From contig NZ_JBDQQR010000004.1 in NCBI RefSeq assembly GCF_039888675.1, forward strand, positions 186,001 through 250,000: a stretch of DNA of 64,000 bases, read 5' to 3'. The stretch's first letter is position 1, and each line of letters opens with the position of its first letter. The position numbers were made by a program, and so were the translations under genes. This document shows positions 1 through 9,083 of the stretch, piece after piece. The notes under the pieces are model-generated. The model had not been told where the DNA came from and searched no databases. It saw nothing but the letters and a program-made list of their open reading frames with translations. Origin of the DNA: Mesorhizobium sp. CAU 1732 (lineage in GTDB: Bacteria; Pseudomonadota; Alphaproteobacteria; Rhizobiales; Rhizobiaceae).

Positions 1-571
1 ATCCCCAGACGACAGCGTCGTGTCTGGCGGTGCCGGCTCTCGGCTGCACAAAACCCCCATGCACGGGAAAGCGCGCGGCAGGTGAGACATCGAGCGCGGG
101 AACGCGGCTTGCAATCTCGGAAACGCCGATCAGGTCGGTGTCGACCCCGTTCCGCCGCATGGCTCCGACCCAGCGAGCAGCGAGTTCCATGTCGTGACGG
201 CTATGCGCCGTCACGACCATTCCTCGCTGGCTGAACATGATGTTGTAGTTGATCTCGCGGGCGAGCTGCTCGTACAGCCGAAGAGAAAAGTCGTAGAGCT
301 CGGCGCTTTCGCGGTAGTAGTAATTCGAGCGGATCACCGTGGTGTTTCGCCCCGAATTACCCCCGCCTATCCAGCCTTTTTCGATCACTGCGACGTTGGT
401 GATGCCGTGGTTCTTGGCGAGATAATATGCGGTGGCCAGGCCGTGGCCCCCGCCTCCGATCAAGATGACATCATACCTGGACTTGGGTGCGGCCGAGCGC
501 CAGACCGGCGCCCACCCGCGGTGCCCTCGAAGCCCCTGCAGAACCAAGTTCAGGCCAGAATAACGGATCAT
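1..571 (-). CDS. soxB: Sarcosine oxidase beta subunit, N-terminal 190 residues (partial)
   Basis: The gene runs off the left edge of the window; only about 190 of the family's usual ~415 residues are present. SoxB is the FAD/FMN-carrying subunit of heterotetrameric sarcosine oxidase, which demethylates sarcosine to glycine with tetrahydrofolate and oxygen. The residues YDVILIGGGGHGLATAYYLA, around position 33, are the Rossmann FAD-binding motif of this subunit. The following KGWIGGGNSGRNTTVIRSNY is a hallmark of SoxB, including the region of covalent FMN attachment in the family. The start is the ATG at 571, giving MIRYSGLNL as in known SoxB proteins. A palindromic operator lies about 48 bp upstream (619-636). 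It is identical in design to those in front of the ABC transporter and amidohydrolase operons, which suggests co-regulation. The soxD, soxA and soxG partners are presumably outside the window. Confidence 0.93.
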   Translation of the reverse strand, partial: MIRYSGLNLVLQGLRGHRGWAPVWRSAAPKSRYDVILIGGGGHGLATAYYLAKNHGITNVAVIEKGWIGGGNSGRNTTVIRSNYYYRESAELYDFSLRLYEQLAREINYNIMFSQRGMVVTAHSRHDMELAARWVGAMRRNGVDTDLIGVSEIASRVPALDVSPAARFPVHGGFVQPRAGTARHDAVVWG

Positions 572-618
572 ACCCGTGCGCTTCGTCCGCGAATGAAACT
601 ACGATAGTCCCTAACATA

Positions 619-636
619 CAGTACAGAACTGTATTG
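619..636. promoter_or_regulatory. Palindromic operator 1 (soxB promoter)
   Basis: The sequence CAGTACAGAACTGTATTG is an inverted repeat with one mismatch to the perfect palindrome found at 7703-7720. It lies 48 bp upstream of soxB, on the side facing the TetR gene. It is most simply read as a binding site for the TetR-family regulator at 805-1434 (inference). Confidence 0.7.
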
Positions 637-804
637 GCAATGCGAAAAACATCGTGGTCGCTACGACTGCCAAGATGTCCGGATGAGCGCAAAGGCGGCC
701 GCGGGCGACGCAGCGAACCCTGACGGTGCCGTAGCTAATTTGACCTCTGCCCTGAAGCTCCGTGGCGACGTCGAATGTGCGCCGCTCGCCAATGTGGGCG
801 CATC

Positions 805-1434
805 TCACAGAAGCTGTAGAGCTTTTTGCAGATCACCGCGGCTGCCCATCAGAATCTCAAGGTAATAGGGCAAAAGTTCACGGCGCCGCGCTTTGGATTC
901 GTGAACATCAAGCGCGTAATATCCGATCTGATGGTAATAGGTGACCCTTGCTCGTACCATGGCTTCCGTTCCCTCGTAGCCCATGTCTTGGAAGACCTTT
1001 TCCAACTGGCTCATTCGGAACGCGTCGATCGACATTATCCTCTTGGTAACCGACGGGGAACTCCGAGCCCAGTCGCGGACCGCGGCGTCAAAGGCTGGAT
1101 CGAAATCGTTTTCGTCCAGCCAGATACGAACCATATCAGCGAACTTCTGGACGGCGTCTACATCGGTGCGCTGCGCCACTTCCTCGAATGGCTTGGTGTT
1201 CTGCGACTCCCAAAGTTCGAGAAGCGCGCCAAGCAACTCGGCACGACTTTTGAAGTGCCAATAGAAGCTGCCCCGCGTGATCTTCAGCCGATTTGAAATG
1301 AGGTCGACTTTCACTGCGTGCACGCCGCCGCTGATGAGTGCGTCTCGAGCCGCCATGATCCAATCGGTTCGCGAGAGACGCTCGGGTGTACGATGCTCCC
1401 CACCGGACATTCGCTTTGCAGCGACTTTATTCAA
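805..1434 (-). CDS. TetR/AcrR family transcriptional regulator
   Basis: This is a 209-residue protein, normal for the family. An N-terminal helix-turn-helix spans roughly residues 22-70 and contains ITRGSFYWHFKSRAELL, the characteristic recognition helix and following helix of TetR proteins. The C-terminal ligand-binding half is not family-diagnostic. The start is a TTG at 1434, preceded by GGAG with about 7 bp spacing. An in-frame ATG at 1410 is the alternative but has a poorer ribosome site. The gene sits between soxB and the dipeptide-type ABC operon, and three copies of one palindrome lie at the promoters of those operons and of the downstream amidohydrolases. It is therefore the obvious candidate regulator of all three. 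No copy of the palindrome was seen at its own promoter. Confidence 0.9.
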   Translation of the reverse strand: MNKVAAKRMSGGEHRTPERLSRTDWIMAARDALISGGVHAVKVDLISNRLKITRGSFYWHFKSRAELLGALLELWESQNTKPFEEVAQRTDVDAVQKFADMVRIWLDENDFDPAFDAAVRDWARSSPSVTKRIMSIDAFRMSQLEKVFQDMGYEGTEAMVRARVTYYHQIGYYALDVHESKARRRELLPYYLEILMGSRGDLQKALQLL

Positions 1435-1988
1435 CGCCGTTCTCCATCTGGCCGGTCCACCGCCAAATCACCCGCCTGAACGATCGAGCAAAATTATCTG
1501 AAGGCAATTACGATTCACGCGAAATACGTGCTTTTACAATTATGCCGCCTCTTGTCGACAAAGGGCACGGCGCCTGGATTGTCATCGCAGACTTGTATTA
1601 TCTTGCCGGTCTCGGCCCTTGTCGGCTTCATGTCTCGCTCTGCGGGATTCGAAGATCAATCAATCGATTTCGATGAAGCAGCAAAATACCGAAGTGCAGG
1701 AAGCCATATTCTGCGCATCTTTTTTCGCGGCGTAAACCCCATCGCCGACATTGACGCTGTGGCGCCAGAAGCAAAGGCAGCCGGTGTTATGCGGAGGCGT
1801 GCCCGCACCACTCTGACATCTCAAGCTACGCCGCGCTCGTAGCCGGCGCCGATTGAACGATCCCTATCTGTTGCCCAAATGGGTGCCTGCGTCGGGCGGC
1901 GTTTCCAGGGGCTGGACGTCCGGGTTGGATGACGCAATGGACCGTATCGTTGCCGCAGTCGCCCATCGTCTTCCTGTCAAAGCGTGCG
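1435..1988. other. Intergenic region without a recognisable gene
   Basis: This stretch lies between the TetR gene and the transporter promoter. Short open frames exist (for example 1528-1842, plus) but they lack ribosome sites and resemble no protein I know. It carries the TetR promoter at its left end and nothing else I can support. Confidence 0.5.
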
Positions 1989-2020
1989 TTGACACACCCA
2001 AACAATACAGTAATGTATGG
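1989..2020 (+). promoter_or_regulatory. Promoter with palindromic operator 2 (ABC transporter operon)
   Basis: A TTGACA hexamer at 1989-1994 is followed by the operator copy CAATACAGTAATGTATGG at 2003-2020, which falls where the -10 element should be. It matches the perfect palindrome at 7703-7720 except in the spacer and two right-arm positions. A repressor bound here would cover the -10, fitting TetR-type repression. The first gene starts at 2061. Confidence 0.65.
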
Positions 2021-2060
2021 TAGATGCCGGCTTGCATCCTCTAAGGGGAAAGATACGGAA

Positions 2061-3623
2061 ATGAAAACCTTATCCATTCTCGCCGCCGCCGTTTTGCTGG
2101 CTGGCGCAGCATCCGCTCAATCTCAGGAACTCGTTGTCGGCAGCCAGGGCGATCCGTCGCTCGACCCGCATTACATGTATATCGGCACCAACGTGGCCTT
2201 CTGGAGGCACACCTACGGCAGCCTGACGATGCATGACGAGGAGGGGCACGCAGGACCAAGTCTGGCTGAATCCTATGAATTGATTGACGATCATACTTGG
2301 GAGTTCCGGCTTCGGGACGATGTGAAGCTCGAAGACGGCTCGATGCTGTCCGCCGCCGACGTCGTCTACTCGCTCAATCGCGTGAAGTCGCTCCCCGGCA
2401 ACCCGAGCCCCTACACGGTTCGCCTCGAGTCCATCACGGATTTCGAGGCGGTAGATCCCTTGACCGTGCGCATAACGACCGACACCCCGAACCCGTACGT
2501 TCCCGACAATCTCAGTCAGGTTGCCATTTTGCCGCAGAAGGCAACCGAAGGTAAATCGACCGGCGACTTCACGTCGGAAGGTGGAATTGGCGAGTATGGC
2601 CCCTATCGGGTCAGCAGCTTTTCCCCCGGCGACCGCCTCGTGCTCGAGCGCAACGAAGATTATTGGGGTGAGCAGCCCTATTGGGAGCGCGTCACGTTTC
2701 GCATCATGCCGAATGATGCCTCGCGCGTCGCTGCATTGCTTGCCGGTGACGTCGACCTGATCGATTTTGTGCCGCCGAGCGACGTCAAAAGATTGCGCGA
2801 GAATACCGACATTACCGTGCATGACGGCCCCAGCACCCGCATGATGGTCCTGCTGTTGAACTTCCTCGATGGGCAGGTCGGAGGCATCACCGGCGCGGAT
2901 GGAAGGCCGATTGATCAGAATCCTCTGAGGGACCTGCGTGTTCGGCAGGCTCTGTCGAAGGCGATCGACAGGAACGCGCTCGTCGAACGCATCATGGACG
3001 GCGCGGCTGACGCCGCGACCCAGATCGCGATGCCTGGCATGGAGGGCTACGATCCCGACCGGGAGGCAGAGGTCGCAGATACGCAGGGCGCCAGGGCGTT
3101 GCTTGCCGAGGCCGGCTATCCGGACGGCTTTGGTATCAGCGTTGCATGCTCCAACAATCGCTATCCAAACGATGCCCGTGTCTGTCAGGCCGTGGGGCAG
3201 ATGCTGGCTCGTGCCGGACTCCAGCCTAAGGTCGAGACGCAGCCCATGAGCGTTATGATGACGGCAATGCAAGGTGACGACTTCGCCATAGGCATGCTCG
3301 GTCTCGGCGCCCAGGGAACGCGTCCCCAGACCCTGGGGCACATCGTGCATTCGGTCGACCGTGAGGCCGGTCGCGGCGGCTACAATTTCGGCGACTACTC
3401 GAACCCTGAACTGGATAAGATCATCGACGATGCCGTCGTGACCCTCGACCGGGATTCGCGGGACGAACTCATGCGCGACGCCGTCAATCGCACTGCGGAA
3501 GAGGTTGTGGTTATCCCGCTGTACTTCCAGAGGGTGCTGACGGCGAGCCGATCGAAGCTGACATATACGACGGATCCGATGGAAGAGACCCTCACCTGGC
3601 GCGCGAAACCCGCATCTGAATGA
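2061..3623 (+). CDS. ABC transporter substrate-binding protein, dipeptide/oligopeptide (SBP_bac_5) type
   Basis: A 520-residue periplasmic binding protein captures the substrate for the import system encoded downstream. The ATG at 2061 begins a clear signal peptide (MKTLSILAAAVLLAGAASA, cleavage before QSQ). An upstream in-frame ATG at 1929 would put 44 residues in front of that signal and is rejected. The mature part has the family pattern: GDPSLDPHYMY near the N-terminus, DDHTWEFRLRDDVKLEDGS, VYSLNRVKS, and VRQALSKAIDRNALVERIM in the second lobe. It is first in a five-gene operon (binding protein, two permeases, two ATPases), preceded by the operator at 2003-2020. The substrate is unknown. 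Linkage to two amidohydrolases and soxB suggests a small N-substituted peptide or amide rather than a generic dipeptide (inference). Confidence 0.92.
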   Translation: MKTLSILAAAVLLAGAASAQSQELVVGSQGDPSLDPHYMYIGTNVAFWRHTYGSLTMHDEEGHAGPSLAESYELIDDHTWEFRLRDDVKLEDGSMLSAADVVYSLNRVKSLPGNPSPYTVRLESITDFEAVDPLTVRITTDTPNPYVPDNLSQVAILPQKATEGKSTGDFTSEGGIGEYGPYRVSSFSPGDRLVLERNEDYWGEQPYWERVTFRIMPNDASRVAALLAGDVDLIDFVPPSDVKRLRENTDITVHDGPSTRMMVLLLNFLDGQVGGITGADGRPIDQNPLRDLRVRQALSKAIDRNALVERIMDGAADAATQIAMPGMEGYDPDREAEVADTQGARALLAEAGYPDGFGISVACSNNRYPNDARVCQAVGQMLARAGLQPKVETQPMSVMMTAMQGDDFAIGMLGLGAQGTRPQTLGHIVHSVDREAGRGGYNFGDYSNPELDKIIDDAVVTLDRDSRDELMRDAVNRTAEEVVVIPLYFQRVLTASRSKLTYTTDPMEETLTWRAKPASE

Positions 3624-3733
3624 GGTGCCGGAAGCTCGCACCGCCGCGCGGCGATCTCGCGGCGGTGCAGCCATACGGCACTTGAGTGCTACGGTGGTCG
3701 CTACCGCCACGTCTCATCCCAGCGAGGGTAAGG

Positions 3734-4705
3734 ATGGTCTCCTATCTTCTACGAAGACTCCTACAGGCCGCCTTGGTCATGCTGGTGATGTCGGCGCTCG
3801 TGTTTGTCGGCGTATTCGCGATCGGGAATCCTGTCGATATCCTGATCAGCCCGCAAGCGACTGCGATCGAACGCGAGAACGCGATCCGGGCTCTGGGCCT
3901 CGATCTGCCGATCTGGCAGCAGTATTTGAGTTTCCTGGGCAATCTGCTGCAAGGCGACGTCGGGCGCTCTTTCGTATTCAATGTATCGGCCTTGAAGCTC
4001 ATCCTGGAGCGCGTGCCCGCTACGCTGGAACTTGCGCTCGCTTCCACCCTTCTCGCTCTCGCAGCCGGCATTCCGCTCGGGCTCTATGCCGGCCTTGCAC
4101 CGAAATCGCGGGTCTCGACCTCAATAATGGCAGGTTCCATCCTCGGCTTCTCGCTGCCCAGCTTCTGGGTCGGCATCGTCCTGATCATGCTGTTTTCCGT
4201 TCATTTCGGCTGGCTGCCCTCGGGTGGCCGCGGTGAAACGGCATACTGGCTGGGCGCGCGCTGGTCGTTCCTGACCGTCGATGGTCTCGCCCATATGGCC
4301 ATGCCGGTGCTGAACCTCGCCCTGTTCCAGATCAGCATGGTGATCCGGCTAACGCGGGCCGGGGTGCGCGAGGTGATCCTGTCGGATTACGTGAAGTTCG
4401 CTCGGGCAAAAGGGTTGACGGAATCGCGTATCATATTCGTCCACGTCCTGAAGAATATCATGATCCCTGTCATCACGGTTGTGGGGCTTAATCTGGGAAC
4501 CGTGATAGCTTTCGCTGTCGTGACGGAGACTATTTTCTCCTGGCCGGGGATGGGTAAACTCATCATCGATAGTATAAACGTCCTGGATCGCCCGGTGATC
4601 GTGGCATATCTCATGCTCATGGTGCTGATGTTCGTCGTTATAAACCTGCTCGTCGACCTGGCTTACATGGTGCTCGATCCTCGTGTGCGTCTGGAAAGCA
4701 GGTGA
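3734..4705 (+). CDS. ABC transporter permease, DppB/OppB type
   Basis: A 323-residue inner-membrane permease forms one half of the channel of the peptide-type importer. The start chosen is ATG 3734 (MVSYLLRRLLQAALVMLVMS), which opens with the first membrane segment and has GAGGG just upstream; an earlier ATG at 3686 adds a non-membrane extension and is unlikely. Features of the family are visible: a long periplasmic loop after the first helix (ERENAIRALGLDLPIWQQY), GDVGRSF, and the cytoplasmic EAA-like loop DYVKFARAKGLTESRIIFVH that contacts the ATPases. The stop codon overlaps the next start (TGATG), so translation is coupled. Confidence 0.93.
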   Translation: MVSYLLRRLLQAALVMLVMSALVFVGVFAIGNPVDILISPQATAIERENAIRALGLDLPIWQQYLSFLGNLLQGDVGRSFVFNVSALKLILERVPATLELALASTLLALAAGIPLGLYAGLAPKSRVSTSIMAGSILGFSLPSFWVGIVLIMLFSVHFGWLPSGGRGETAYWLGARWSFLTVDGLAHMAMPVLNLALFQISMVIRLTRAGVREVILSDYVKFARAKGLTESRIIFVHVLKNIMIPVITVVGLNLGTVIAFAVVTETIFSWPGMGKLIIDSINVLDRPVIVAYLMLMVLMFVVINLLVDLAYMVLDPRVRLESR

Positions 4706-5625
4706 TGGCCGCAACTTTGGACAGTCCGACGCCTGAAATTCACAAGCGCAGGGAGCAGACGCCTTTTCGTCGCTTCGCGTCCGAATTCCTCGCCAGCAGA
4801 TTGGCGGTATTGGGGCTTTTCGTTTTGAGCGTGGTGGGGCTGATCGCCATATTTGCCCCGTGGCTGGCGCCGCAGAACCCGTACGATCTGGCGCAACTCG
4901 ATATCCTGGATGGGATGCTGGAGCCCACTACAGTGGGTGGCGGCGGTTACACCTACTGGCTCGGGACCGACGAGCAGGGCCGCGATATGCTGTCGGCAAT
5001 CATCTATGGTCTGCGGATCAGCCTGTTCGTCGGTGTGGGCTCCGCGATCCTGGCCTTTGCCATTGGAGCCACCCTCGGCCTCGTGGCCGCATATTTCGGC
5101 GGCAAGGTCGACGCGGCCATCATGAGATGGGTCGATCTCCAGCTCTCATTTCCCGCGATACTCGTGGCGCTGCTGATATTGTCCCTCCTCGGGCGTGGCG
5201 TGCTGAACGTCATGTTGGCGCTGGTGATCGTGGAATGGGCGTATTATGCGCGCACCGCACGGGCCGCAGCCCTCGTCGAACGCGGCCGCGAGTATATCGA
5301 GGCGGCCCAGTGTCTGGCTCTGCCGACAAACAGGATCGTATTTCGACATCTGCTGCCGAACTGTCTTCCTCCGCTGATCGTCATCGGAACCATGCAGGTA
5401 GCCAGCGCGATTGCGCTCGAGGCGACGCTTTCCTTCCTGGGCCTCGGCGTTCCCGTCACGGAGCCATCGCTCGGGCTGCTTATTTCAAACGGGTATCAGT
5501 ACATGCTCTCCGGCAACTATTGGATCAGCTTCTATCCGGGCGTCGCGCTGCTCGTCACCATCGTCGCAATCAATCTGGTGGGCGATCACTTGCGTGATAT
5601 CCTCAACCCTCGTCTCAAGAGCTAG
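4705..5625 (+). CDS. ABC transporter permease, DppC/OppC type
   Basis: This second permease subunit has 306 residues. The ATG at 4705 overlaps the stop of the preceding permease. The N-terminus carries the cytoplasmic leader typical of DppC, then a first membrane helix (LAVLGLFVLSVVGLIAIFAP) and the signature WLAPQNPYD. The GTDEQGRDMLSAIIYG motif that marks this family lies near residue 90. An EAA-type loop (YIEAAQCLALPTNRIVFRHL) precedes the last helices. It should heterodimerise with the DppB-like protein. The next gene follows after four bases. Confidence 0.93.
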   Translation: MAATLDSPTPEIHKRREQTPFRRFASEFLASRLAVLGLFVLSVVGLIAIFAPWLAPQNPYDLAQLDILDGMLEPTTVGGGGYTYWLGTDEQGRDMLSAIIYGLRISLFVGVGSAILAFAIGATLGLVAAYFGGKVDAAIMRWVDLQLSFPAILVALLILSLLGRGVLNVMLALVIVEWAYYARTARAAALVERGREYIEAAQCLALPTNRIVFRHLLPNCLPPLIVIGTMQVASAIALEATLSFLGLGVPVTEPSLGLLISNGYQYMLSGNYWISFYPGVALLVTIVAINLVGDHLRDILNPRLKS

Positions 5626-5629
5626 ATTC

Positions 5630-6616
5630 GTGACGGCGCCCATAACTCTCGAGGTGCGGGACCTGAGCACGCATTTCCGTATGTCGGCCGGGACGATCAA
5701 GGCCGTCGACGGCGTGTCTCTTTCCGTGCCGCGCGGCAAGGTCCTCGGCCTGGTGGGCGAAAGCGGGTCCGGAAAGACCGTAACGGGCTTTTCCATCATG
5801 AGGCTGATAGAAGCGCCGGGTTTCATCGCCGGCGGCAGCATCCTGTTCCAGGGGACCGACCTTGCCCGTATTTCGGACGAGGAGATGCGTCACCTGCGGG
5901 GCAATCGCATCGCGATGATCTTCCAAGATCCGATGATGACGCTCAATCCGGTCCTGCGCATCGACACGCAGATGGTGGAGACGATTCGCGCACACGAAAA
6001 GACCAGCCGTGAGGAAGCGCTTCGGCGCGCTCGCGACGCCCTGGGGATGGTGGGCATACCCAGCCCCGAAGAACGGCTGAGAGCGTATCCGCATCAGTTT
6101 TCCGGGGGTATGCGCCAGCGTGTCGCCATAGCCATAGCCATGCTGCACCGACCGGACCTGATCATCGCGGACGAGCCTACCACTGCTCTCGACGTGACGA
6201 TCCAGGGGCAGATTCTCGCCGAGGTGCAGAAGTTGACGCGTCAGTTCGGCACCAGCCTGATCTGGATCAGCCATGACCTTTCCGTGGTCGCGGCTCTCGC
6301 GGACGAGATCGCCGTGATGTATGCGGGCAGGCTGGTGGAACAGGGAGACGTGAGCGAGGTGCTCGACCGCCCGCTGCACCCGTACGCGAAAGGCCTGATC
6401 GACAGCGTGCCGAGCCGCAACAAGCGTGGCGCGCCGCTAAGCCAGATTCAGGGTATGACGCCGTCACTCGCTAGTCTGCCAGTCGGTTGCTCATTTCGTA
6501 CCCGCTGCCCGCGAGCGGCCGAAATCTGTACGCAGGTTCCACTGACGCGCGAATGGCTGCCTGGCCATACGGCGCGCTGCCATCGCCCTCACCACCCGAC
6601 GGAGGATCTGGCATGA
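5630..6616 (+). CDS. ABC transporter ATP-binding protein, DppD/OppD type
   Basis: A 328-residue ATPase powers the importer. The start is GTG 5630, four bases after the upstream stop; there is no in-frame ATG nearby that keeps the N-terminal strand. Walker A is GESGSGKT (about residues 43-50), the Q-loop follows in [12 protein letters not shown], the ABC signature is FSGGMRQR and Walker B is [12 protein letters not shown]. The C-terminal oligopeptide-family region with [10 protein letters not shown] is present; those cysteines belong to the iron-sulfur site described for DppD-type subunits. It ends in an ATGA overlap with its partner ATPase. Confidence 0.93.
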   Translation: MTAPITLEVRDLSTHFRMSAGTIKAVDGVSLSVPRGKVLGLVGESGSGKTVTGFSIMRLIEAPGFIAGGSILFQGTDLARISDEEMRHLRGNRIAMIFQDPMMTLNPVLRIDTQMVETIRAHEKTSREEALRRARDALGMVGIPSPEERLRAYPHQFSGGMRQRVAIAIAMLHRPDLIIADEPTTALDVTIQGQILAEVQKLTRQFGTSLIWISHDLSVVAALADEIAVMYAGRLVEQGDVSEVLDRPLHPYAKGLIDSVPSRNKRGAPLSQIQGMTPSLASLPVGCSFRTRCPRAAEICTQVPLTREWLPGHTARCHRPHHPTEDLA

Positions 6617-7614
6617 GCGCGGCTCCCATGGTCGAAATCATAGGCGTTTCCAAACGCTTCTCGAAGGCGCCGAGCCTCGGCAACCGCATCGTCCGACGTT
6701 TCGGCGGATCCGAGCCGCGCACGACGGTCCATGCCATCGACGGCGTCGACCTCAAGATCGCCAGAGGGCAGGTTCTCGGGCTGGTGGGAGAGTCCGGTTG
6801 CGGAAAATCGACGCTCGGACGGATCGTTGCCGGTATCATGCCCCCTTCCGAGGGAGAAGTGCGCTGGCAGGGCGGCGGCGAGCGCCCTGCCCATGCGGAG
6901 GCCCGCAGGGCGAAGCTCGCCATCCAGATGATTTTTCAGGATCCGATGTCGTCGCTCAATCCCCGCATGCGCGTGGCCGACATCGTCGGCGAAGCGCCCC
7001 TGGTCCACGGCCTTGTCGCCAGGCGGAACATCGATGCCTATGTCGATGAGCAGCTTGTCCGCGCAGGGCTCGATCCGGCATACAAGAAGCGCTATCCGCA
7101 TCAGTTCTCGGGCGGACAGCGCCAGAGAATCAGCATTGCCCGGGCGCTGGCCGTGCAGCCGGAATTTCTGGTGTGCGATGAATCGGTTGCGGCGCTCGAC
7201 GTGTCGATCCAGGCTCAGGTGATCAACCTGTTCATGCAATTGCGTGAAGAGCTCAACCTCACCTATCTATTCATCAGCCACGATCTGGGCGTGGTCGAGC
7301 ATCTCAGCGATCGCGTCGCGGTCATGTATCTGGGACGGATCATCGAGGAAGCGCCTGTCGAAGAGATTTTCGCGAAGGCCAACCATCCCTATACGCAGTC
7401 CCTGCTGGCCGCCGTGCCGAGGGTCGAGAATCGAAAGTCTTCCTTCGCGACCGTGAAGGGGGAAATACCGTCGCCCCTCAACCCGCCGGCCGGCTGCCAT
7501 TTCCACCCCCGCTGCCCGCATGCCTTCGCACGATGCAGAAGCGAACGCCCGGCCATCAGGCAGATCGCTCCCGATCACTTCAGTGCATGTCATCTCAATG
7601 ACGGGTCGGTCTGA
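6613..7614 (+). CDS. ABC transporter ATP-binding protein, DppF/OppF type
   Basis: This is the second ATPase subunit, 333 residues. The ATG at 6613 overlaps the DppD-like stop and follows GGAGGATCTGGC. Walker A is GESGCGKST, the signature is FSGGQRQR, and Walker B reads [11 protein letters not shown], with Ser where most relatives have Pro after Asp-Glu. The catalytic Glu is kept, so activity is not in doubt. The C-terminus has the HFHPRCPHA cysteine region of the family. It is the last gene of the transporter operon; about 90 bp later the operator for the amidohydrolases occurs. Confidence 0.92.
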   Translation: MSAAPMVEIIGVSKRFSKAPSLGNRIVRRFGGSEPRTTVHAIDGVDLKIARGQVLGLVGESGCGKSTLGRIVAGIMPPSEGEVRWQGGGERPAHAEARRAKLAIQMIFQDPMSSLNPRMRVADIVGEAPLVHGLVARRNIDAYVDEQLVRAGLDPAYKKRYPHQFSGGQRQRISIARALAVQPEFLVCDESVAALDVSIQAQVINLFMQLREELNLTYLFISHDLGVVEHLSDRVAVMYLGRIIEEAPVEEIFAKANHPYTQSLLAAVPRVENRKSSFATVKGEIPSPLNPPAGCHFHPRCPHAFARCRSERPAIRQIAPDHFSACHLNDGSV

Positions 7615-7702
7615 ATTGGTTCGGCTTCAGCGGCCACAACCGTTCGAGTCCGGCTTTGGCAGATCATATCCAATGCCGTCCTAAATGGAGACGGCACGCG
7701 CT

Positions 7703-7720
7703 CAATACAGAACTGTATTG
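7703..7720. promoter_or_regulatory. Palindromic operator 3 (amidohydrolase promoter), perfect copy
   Basis: CAATACAGAACTGTATTG is a perfect inverted repeat with 8-bp arms and an AA spacer. It lies 50 bp upstream of the first amidohydrolase gene. It is the best of the three copies in the window and serves as the consensus for those at 619-636 and 2003-2020. Confidence 0.72.
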
Positions 7721-7770
7721 TACAGCGGTTTTCCGCGTGTTATTTCGCTGGAAGGTTCCGGGAGAGAGAA

Positions 7771-8997
7771 ATGATCATTTTCGAGAATGCGCGTGTTTTC
7801 AATGGCATTGCGGCTGAACCGATGGAGGGTGCGACCGTCGTCGTCGAGAGCGGCACGATCAAAGAGGTATCGGACCGCCGGTTCGGTGGTTCCGGAGAGC
7901 GCATTGATCTCGTCGGCCGCACGCTGATGCCCGGTCTCATCGACCTGCACACGCACCCTTGGATTACCGAACTGAATTTGGGCCGCGTCAGCCGGCAACG
8001 AACGGAGTATCTCGCGCTGCATCTGGCCGGGACGCTCCGCGGCAGCCTCGATCGCGGCTTCACGACGCTTCGCGACGCCGGCGGCACCGATCCGAGCTAC
8101 TGCGCCGCGATAGACAAGGGGTTCATTCCCGCGCCGCGCCTGTTTCCGTCCGGTCGGATGATGTCGCAGACCGGCGGACATACGGACTGGCGGGACGCGA
8201 ACGAAGCCGACCGGGCCAATGTGAGCGATGATGGCATGTCCCGCTTCACCGCTCTTGTCGACGGGCCCGATGCGATGCGCCGGGCGGTGCGGGAAGAGCT
8301 GCGGCGCGGCGCGACCCAGATCAAGCTGATGCTGTCCGGAGGCGTGGCGTCGCCAACCGATCCGCTGGAGCGCGTGCAGTTCTCGGACGAGGAGATCAGG
8401 GTCGCGGTGGAGGAGGTGACGAGGCGCGGTACCTATTGCTTCGCGCATTGCCATCCCCTGAACTCGATCCGCAAGGCCCTCGAAATGGGTATCCGAACAA
8501 TCGAGCATGCGACGTTCATCGATGATGAAACGGCGCGTGACGTGGCCGCTTCACCCGACACCTACGTCGTTCCGACGCTTGCGGTCGTCAGTGTCTTGAC
8601 CACGGAAGGGCGTGCGCTCGGTCTCCCCGATGCCAGTCTGAAGAAGCTCGAGGGCTTGTACGACGTATCGATGGGCAGCCTCGAGATCATGAAGCGTGCG
8701 GGCGTCAAGATGGGCTACGGAACCGATTTGCTCGGCTCCAGCCAGGACCAGCAGCTCCTGGAGTTCGAACTCAGGGCGGACGTTCTCTCCGCGCATGAAA
8801 TTCTGGTCTCGGCCACGAGCCTGGCGGCTGAAATTCTCGGTCAGGAGGGTCGGCTGGGCGTCGTAGCTCCAGACGCGGTCGCCGACTTGATCGTGGTCGA
8901 TGGCGATCCGCTCGCAAATGTCAGGATCATGAACCAGGGCGGCCGGAACATTCCGATGGTGATGAAAGCCGGCGAATTCCACCGGCGTCAGAACTGA
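7771..8997 (+). CDS. Metal-dependent amidohydrolase (imidazolonepropionase/Xaa-dipeptidase-like)
   Basis: This 408-residue enzyme of the amidohydrolase superfamily hydrolyses an amide or related C-N bond at a binuclear metal centre. The layout is standard: an N-terminal beta domain (MIIFENARVFNG), LMPGLIDLHTH with the first two metal ligands, a Lys in QIKLMLSGG that would be carboxylated to bridge the metals, ligand histidines in YCFAHCH and IEHAT, and the final Asp in GYGTDLLG. The start has GGGAGAG upstream. It resembles the group that includes aminoacyl-dipeptidases acting on Xaa-Arg or N-acylated amino acids, but the substrate cannot be read from sequence. Operator 3 precedes it, and its closest neighbour at 9084 is a paralogue, so the two probably act on related substrates brought in by the adjacent transporter. 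Confidence 0.88.
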   Translation: MIIFENARVFNGIAAEPMEGATVVVESGTIKEVSDRRFGGSGERIDLVGRTLMPGLIDLHTHPWITELNLGRVSRQRTEYLALHLAGTLRGSLDRGFTTLRDAGGTDPSYCAAIDKGFIPAPRLFPSGRMMSQTGGHTDWRDANEADRANVSDDGMSRFTALVDGPDAMRRAVREELRRGATQIKLMLSGGVASPTDPLERVQFSDEEIRVAVEEVTRRGTYCFAHCHPLNSIRKALEMGIRTIEHATFIDDETARDVAASPDTYVVPTLAVVSVLTTEGRALGLPDASLKKLEGLYDVSMGSLEIMKRAGVKMGYGTDLLGSSQDQQLLEFELRADVLSAHEILVSATSLAAEILGQEGRLGVVAPDAVADLIVVDGDPLANVRIMNQGGRNIPMVMKAGEFHRRQN

Positions 8998-9083
8998 CGC
9001 GTTCGCGCGTGCTGCGGATTACGCGACGTCGCTGCTTCGTCGCGGCGGACTTGGAGTGAAACCGAATTTCTTGGAGGCGTCCG

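Noticed and set aside
2070..3710. 546-codon open frame on the minus strand opposite the ABC binding-protein gene
   Set aside because: It is a by-product of GC-rich codon usage in the true gene, is His/Arg-rich without domains, and lacks a ribosome site.
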